Origin: Streptomyces sp. NBC_01214
Lineage (GTDB): Bacteria > Actinomycetota > Actinomycetes > Streptomycetales > Streptomycetaceae
Reading direction: 5' to 3'
Assembly: GCF_026340975.1 (NCBI RefSeq)
Contig: NZ_JAPEOS010000003.1
Span: 744,001 to 808,000, forward strand
DNA: 64,000 bases
Part shown: positions 61,671 to 64,000 of the stretch, piece after piece
Numbering within the stretch: position 1 is the stretch's first letter
Layout: every line of letters begins with the position of its first letter
Made by a program: the position numbers and the translations under genes
The notes under the pieces: model-generated
The model's input: only the letters and a program-made list of their open reading frames with translations
Told to the model about the DNA's origin: nothing
Database searches by the model: none

Positions 61671-61710
61671 GGAGCCGACAGGGCGCGAGCGTTCCGCGCC
61701 TGTCGGCTCC
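61671..61710 (-). promoter_or_regulatory. Intercistronic hairpin between kdpC and kdpE
   Basis: A perfect 12-base stem, GGAGCCGACAGG at 61671-61682 and its complement at 61699-61710, extended inside by a GCGCG/CGCGC pairing. It lies between the kdpC stop and the kdpE start and may lower or protect read-through into the sensor genes. Confidence 0.65.
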
Positions 61711-61731
61711 CGGTCCGTGCGATGTGGAACA

Positions 61732-62448
61732 TCAGTTCTTGGTCAGTGCCTTGAGCGCGGTGTTGAGCTCGAGGACGTTGACGCGGGGTTCGCCCATGAA
61801 GCCGAGGGTGCGGCCGGTGGTGTGGTCGGCGACGAGCTTCTCGACCTGCTTGACGTCGAGCTTGTTCTGCTCGGCGACGCGGTTGATCTGGATCTTCGCG
61901 TATTGGGGGGAGATGTCCGGGTCGAGGCCGGAGCCGGAGGAGGTGACGGCGTCGGCCGGTACGTCCTCCGGCTTGACCTGGTGGTCCGCGGTGGAGTTGT
62001 CGGCGATGACGGCCTCCTTGGCGGCGATCACCTGGGCGCAGAGGGTGCCCTCTTCGGCGTTCTTGGTGCACTGGCCGTTGATGGCGCCGTTGTCGGCGGA
62101 GCGGTTGGTGGCGCCGGAGAGGATCAGTGCGTACTGGGTGTTGACGCTGTTGGAGCCGAGGCCGTTGGAGGGACGCGGCTGGAACCATTTGAGGTCCGGC
62201 TTCGCGGCTTCTTCCGGGTCGTCGGGGTTCTGCTTGGGCAGGTTGTAGGTCTGTCCGATGAGGGAGGAGCCGACGACCTGGCCGCTCTTGTCCTTGATCT
62301 CGGAGCCGTTGGCGTTGTCGTTGAAGAGGGCCTGGGCGATCCCGGTGACGGCCAGCGGGTAGAGCACGCCGCAGATCACCGTCAGAACCAGCAGGGCCCG
62401 CAGACCCGCGCCGATCAGGCGCGCTGTGTTGCTTAGAGAGTTGTTCAT
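61732..62448 (-). CDS. kdpC: K+-transporting ATPase subunit KdpC
   Basis: A 238-residue KdpC. One N-terminal helix (LIGAGLRALLVLTVICGVLYPLAVTGIAQ) is followed by the soluble domain with GSEIKDKSGQVVGSSLIGQ, FQPRPSNG, an insertion rich in Asn and Ala typical of actinobacteria, and the ending SGSGLDPDISPQYAKIQINR with LVADHTTGRTLGFMGEPRVN. It stabilises the KdpFABC complex. It starts 22 bases after kdpB ends. Confidence 0.95.
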   Translation of the reverse strand: MNNSLSNTARLIGAGLRALLVLTVICGVLYPLAVTGIAQALFNDNANGSEIKDKSGQVVGSSLIGQTYNLPKQNPDDPEEAAKPDLKWFQPRPSNGLGSNSVNTQYALILSGATNRSADNGAINGQCTKNAEEGTLCAQVIAAKEAVIADNSTADHQVKPEDVPADAVTSSGSGLDPDISPQYAKIQINRVAEQNKLDVKQVEKLVADHTTGRTLGFMGEPRVNVLELNTALKALTKN

Positions 62449-62470
62449 GGCGGATCAGCACGTTCCTAAT

Positions 62471-64000
<1,530 letters not shown>

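Overview
The window is high-GC actinobacterial DNA, almost certainly from a Streptomyces chromosome. The signs are GTG and TTG starts with GGAGG-type ribosome binding sites, many 4-base stop/start overlaps, and typical Streptomyces families: DUF6243, GAF-SpoIIE phosphatases, a PASTA-free Ser/Thr kinase, RCC1-repeat secreted proteins, SMI1/KNR4 proteins and ECF sigma/anti-sigma pairs. Both strands are used. Intact operons alternate with stretches full of gene remnants, which suggests an accessory, recombining part of the chromosome.

Layout. 0-2.4 kb: a three-gene unit (HemK2/MTQ2-like methyltransferase, CDGSH iron-sulfur protein, haem-oxygenase-like iron enzyme). 2.4-6.5 kb: GAF-SpoIIE phosphatase, remnant of a YbdK-type carboxylate-amine ligase, a basic hydrophilic protein, an SRPBCC protein, then scars of an integrase and a pirin gene. 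7.0-10.7 kb: a three-gene membrane module built on substrate-binding and VWA domains. 10.7-11.5 kb: fragments of a response regulator, an FAD monooxygenase and an alpha/beta hydrolase. 11.5-19.2 kb (minus strand): a compact, translationally coupled cluster of a small peptide, a fused ABC exporter, a broken phosphotransferase, a GNAT, a Nudix, a VanX-like M15 dipeptidase, a methyltransferase-Nudix-PIMT fusion resembling FxLD-system methyltransferases, and a frameshifted TmrB-like kinase. It looks like a RiPP or antibiotic tailoring and resistance locus and is the best candidate here for an undescribed system.

19.5-23.1 kb: a frameshifted hypothetical gene, a divergent SDR/MerR pair and a DUF4246 protein. 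23.2-31.6 kb: a catabolic locus (BKACE/DUF849, quinone oxidoreductase, TauD dioxygenase, MFS transporter, RBBP9-like hydrolase, AraC regulator) followed by an acyl-CoA ligase on the other strand. 31.6-36.5 kb: a decayed SpoIIE-HATPase gene, an unusual AA10 LPMO-like protein with an N-terminal fibronectin-like domain, and a Ser/Thr kinase with a PD40 sensor-like C-terminus. 37.1-40.1 kb: three tandem RCC1-repeat genes, the first truncated. 40.4-43.8 kb: SMI1/KNR4 protein, transposase remnant, truncated OLD-like ATPase, DUF6243.

44.2-51.7 kb: a SigK-type regulon (fasciclin protein, cyclopropane synthase with a remnant FAD oxidase, peroxiredoxin, RskA anti-sigma, SigK, molybdopterin oxidoreductase, second fasciclin lipoprotein). 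Its content matches the mycobacterial SigK locus, and a shared promoter-like motif lies upstream of two of the genes. 51.8-57.0 kb: GNAT, alpha/beta hydrolase plus DUF418, small membrane protein, GntR(YtrA)-DUF1648 pair; then a broken GNAT gene. 58.4-64.0 kb (minus strand): high-affinity potassium genes in transcription order kdpB (partial), kdpC, kdpE, kdpD, ending in a strong hairpin.
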